A stretch of DNA of 64,000 bases, taken from positions 23,002 to 87,001 of the forward strand of contig NZ_JAELXQ010000017.1 of NCBI RefSeq assembly GCF_016427605.1. Direction: 5' to 3'. The position numbers and the translations under genes were made by a program. This stretch comes from Ochrobactrum sp. Q0168 (GTDB lineage Bacteria; Pseudomonadota; Alphaproteobacteria; Rhizobiales; Rhizobiaceae). Every line of letters begins with the position of its first letter. Within the stretch, counting starts at the first letter, position 1. The notes beneath the pieces are model-generated. The model saw nothing but the letters and a program-made list of their open reading frames with translations, ran no database searches and was not told the origin of the DNA. Shown here piece by piece: positions 62,928-64,000 of the stretch.

Positions 62928-63515
62928 ATGAGCGGTAAGAAGATCCTCATGCTGACCGGCGAGTTCACTGAGGAATACGAGATTTTCGTGTTCCAGCAGG
63001 GGATGGAGGCTGTGGGCCATACAGTGCACGTGATCTGCCCGGACAAAAAGGCCGGAGATCGAATTAAGACATCGTTACACGATTTCGAAGGCGATCAGAC
63101 CTATACAGAAAAACTCGGTCACTATGCCGACATCAACAAGACCTTTTCTGAGGTCCGCGTCGAAGAATATGACGCTGTCTACGCGGCGGGTGGTCGCGGC
63201 CCGGAATACATCCGCACAGACAAGCGCATTCAAGCCATGGTCCGCCATTTCCACGAGACGGGTAAACCGATTTTTACAATCTGCCATGGCGTGCAGATTC
63301 TTATGGCCGTGCCCGGCGTGTTGAAGGGGCGAAAGGTCGCTGGTCTCGGTGCGTGTGAGCCCGAAGTTACGGCTGTGGGTGGAACATATATCGATGTCAA
63401 GCCGACGGAGGCTTTTGTCGATGGCAACATGGTTTCTGCCAAGGGCTGGACTGGACTCGCCGCGTTCATGCGCGAGTGTCTTAAAGTCCTCGGAACGAAG
63501 ATTACGCACTCTTGA
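62928..63515 (+). CDS. DJ-1/PfpI-family protein
   Basis: 195 residues with the class I glutamine-amidotransferase-like fold. The nucleophile elbow ICHGVQ (Cys119) and GEFTEEYEI near the N-terminus (acidic residue next to the Cys) fit the PfpI/DJ-1 group. Family activities include glyoxalase/deglycase and protease-like chaperone functions. AGGAG precedes the ATG. It follows the sugar-binding-protein fragment and may be a leftover of a sugar-catabolic operon. Confidence 0.86.
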   Translation: MSGKKILMLTGEFTEEYEIFVFQQGMEAVGHTVHVICPDKKAGDRIKTSLHDFEGDQTYTEKLGHYADINKTFSEVRVEEYDAVYAAGGRGPEYIRTDKRIQAMVRHFHETGKPIFTICHGVQILMAVPGVLKGRKVAGLGACEPEVTAVGGTYIDVKPTEAFVDGNMVSAKGWTGLAAFMRECLKVLGTKITHS

Positions 63516-63802
63516 TCTTTGTGGGAGCGAAACTTCCCTCGCATCTCAATGCGGGGGAAATCTCTGGGGCTGTTGGAGGGATGATGACACGGGATCCGAG
63601 CCTATTAGGGAGGGCGTCTGTTGGCACATCCTGATCGAGGCGGTCACTGTTTAGGTGAGAAATTTATACTATAAAGATTACAAATACTTAAGATTAACAA
63701 CTCGCTTACACTGGGCAGAATTAGAATCAACTGCTGGCGGGGCTGCCCGCAATGTCGCTTTTGATTGCATGAAGATGCGCAGATTTAGAGCAGCAGATTT
63801 CC

Positions 63803-63813
63803 GACTGGCAATC
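63803..63813 (+). repeat. Intergenic 11-bp motif GACTGGCAATC, copy 4
   Basis: Fourth copy, between the DJ-1 gene and the convergent PIN-toxin gene. Followed 11 nt later by AATTGCCCGCC, which also accompanies copy 2. The 364-nt gap 63,516-63,879 otherwise holds no gene I can support. Confidence 0.6.
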
Positions 63814-63879
63814 AAAGCGAAACTAATTGCCCGCCATCTGCGTCGTCAGGAAACTGGTTGAACATAAAACCTTGTCCGC

Positions 63880-64000
63880 TCACGGAACTGTTTCAAGGTC
63901 GGTTTCGCGAAATTCGTTATCTGTCGCCAGGATGGGCACACGATAGTATTTCGCGCACGCATAATGGATGCAGTCTGCCAGATTGAGACCGCGGCGGCCT
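63880..64000 (-). CDS. PIN-domain (VapC-like) toxin, C-terminal fragment
   Basis: On the minus strand the last 39 residues before a TGA read LNLADCIHYACAKYYRVPILATDNEF and end in DLETVP. The LNLADC stretch (Asp of the PIN active site) and the ILATDNEFxxTDL ending are typical of VapC ribonuclease toxins. The rest of the gene, and any VapB antitoxin, lies beyond the window. Confidence 0.75.
   Translation of the reverse strand, partial: GRRGLNLADCIHYACAKYYRVPILATDNEFRETDLETVP

Noticed and set aside
63655..63861. 68-codon open frame between the DJ-1 gene and the PIN toxin.
   Set aside because: No ribosome-binding site or recognisable domain; its last third is the dispersed intergenic repeat.

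Overview
The window looks like a chromosomal stretch of an alphaproteobacterium of the order Hyphomicrobiales, most likely the Ochrobactrum/Brucella group or a close relative. The evidence is a giant glycine-rich autotransporter beside an IalB-family gene, many small LysR/AraC/TetR/HxlR-controlled oxidoreductase operons, rhizobial-type sugar ABC transporters, and moderately GC-rich DNA with Shine-Dalgarno-type starts. The genus is an inference from gene content, not a measured match. I saw no tRNA, rRNA, CRISPR array, transposase or phage gene.

Layout. (1) 1-13.2 kb: the 3' 12.7 kb of a huge type V autotransporter with about 50 tandem passenger repeats, then an IalB-like periplasmic protein. 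(2) 13.5-27.0 kb: two divergent catabolic operons around a LysR regulator. Leftward: aldehyde dehydrogenase, M20 amidohydrolase, aldehyde dehydrogenase, acyl-CoA ligase, amidase. Rightward: acyl-CoA ligase, a thiolase-fold protein lacking the catalytic Cys and His, a DUF35-SDR fusion, and a metal-dependent cyclase-family hydrolase. (3) 27.0-32.6 kb: TauE/SafE-like membrane protein, APC permease, copper amine oxidase, AraC regulator. (4) 32.8-39.9 kb: sugar-type ABC transporter, with the binding protein on the opposite strand from permease and ATPase, and two tandem GMC oxidoreductases. (5) 40.2-45.0 kb: LysR with a divergent operon of cupin, carboxymuconolactone-decarboxylase-like protein, SDR, P460-type cytochrome and MFS exporter. 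(6) 45.0-50.9 kb: exported molybdenum hydroxylase (2Fe-2S subunit, Tat-exported Mo subunit, tri-haem cytochrome c, XdhC), followed by a cytidylyltransferase gene broken by one in-frame TGA. (7) 51.1-62.1 kb: small regulator-plus-enzyme modules: zinc alcohol dehydrogenase; alpha/beta hydrolase, cyclophilin-like protein, MFS and LysR; a Fic protein; SDR with HxlR; EthD with an ECF sigma factor; SDR with TetR. (8) 62.2-64.0 kb: a 5'-truncated sugar-binding-protein gene, a DJ-1/PfpI protein and the C-terminus of a PIN-domain (VapC-like) toxin running off the window.

How it fits together (inference). Regions 2-4 read as import of amines or alcohols, oxidation to aldehydes (amine oxidase, GMC enzymes), oxidation to acids (two aldehyde dehydrogenases), CoA activation (two ligases) and carbon-chain processing by the Cys-less thiolase-fold/DUF35 pair. 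That pair resembles the known steroid side-chain aldolase Ltp2-ChsH2(DUF35) in principle, but differs in its fused, degenerate SDR domain and its own active-site changes. It is the best candidate here for an undescribed enzyme system. Regions 5-8 look like a mosaic of redox and electrophile-response modules; the truncated binding-protein gene at 62.2-62.9 kb suggests a recombination boundary.

Regulatory signals found by eye include a 27-bp near-palindrome upstream of the leftward catabolic operon, a perfect 18-bp palindrome between the AraC and ABC genes, paired operators before the TetR gene, a shared 20-bp site upstream of two paralogous LysR genes, and an 11-bp imperfect palindrome present four times, only between genes.
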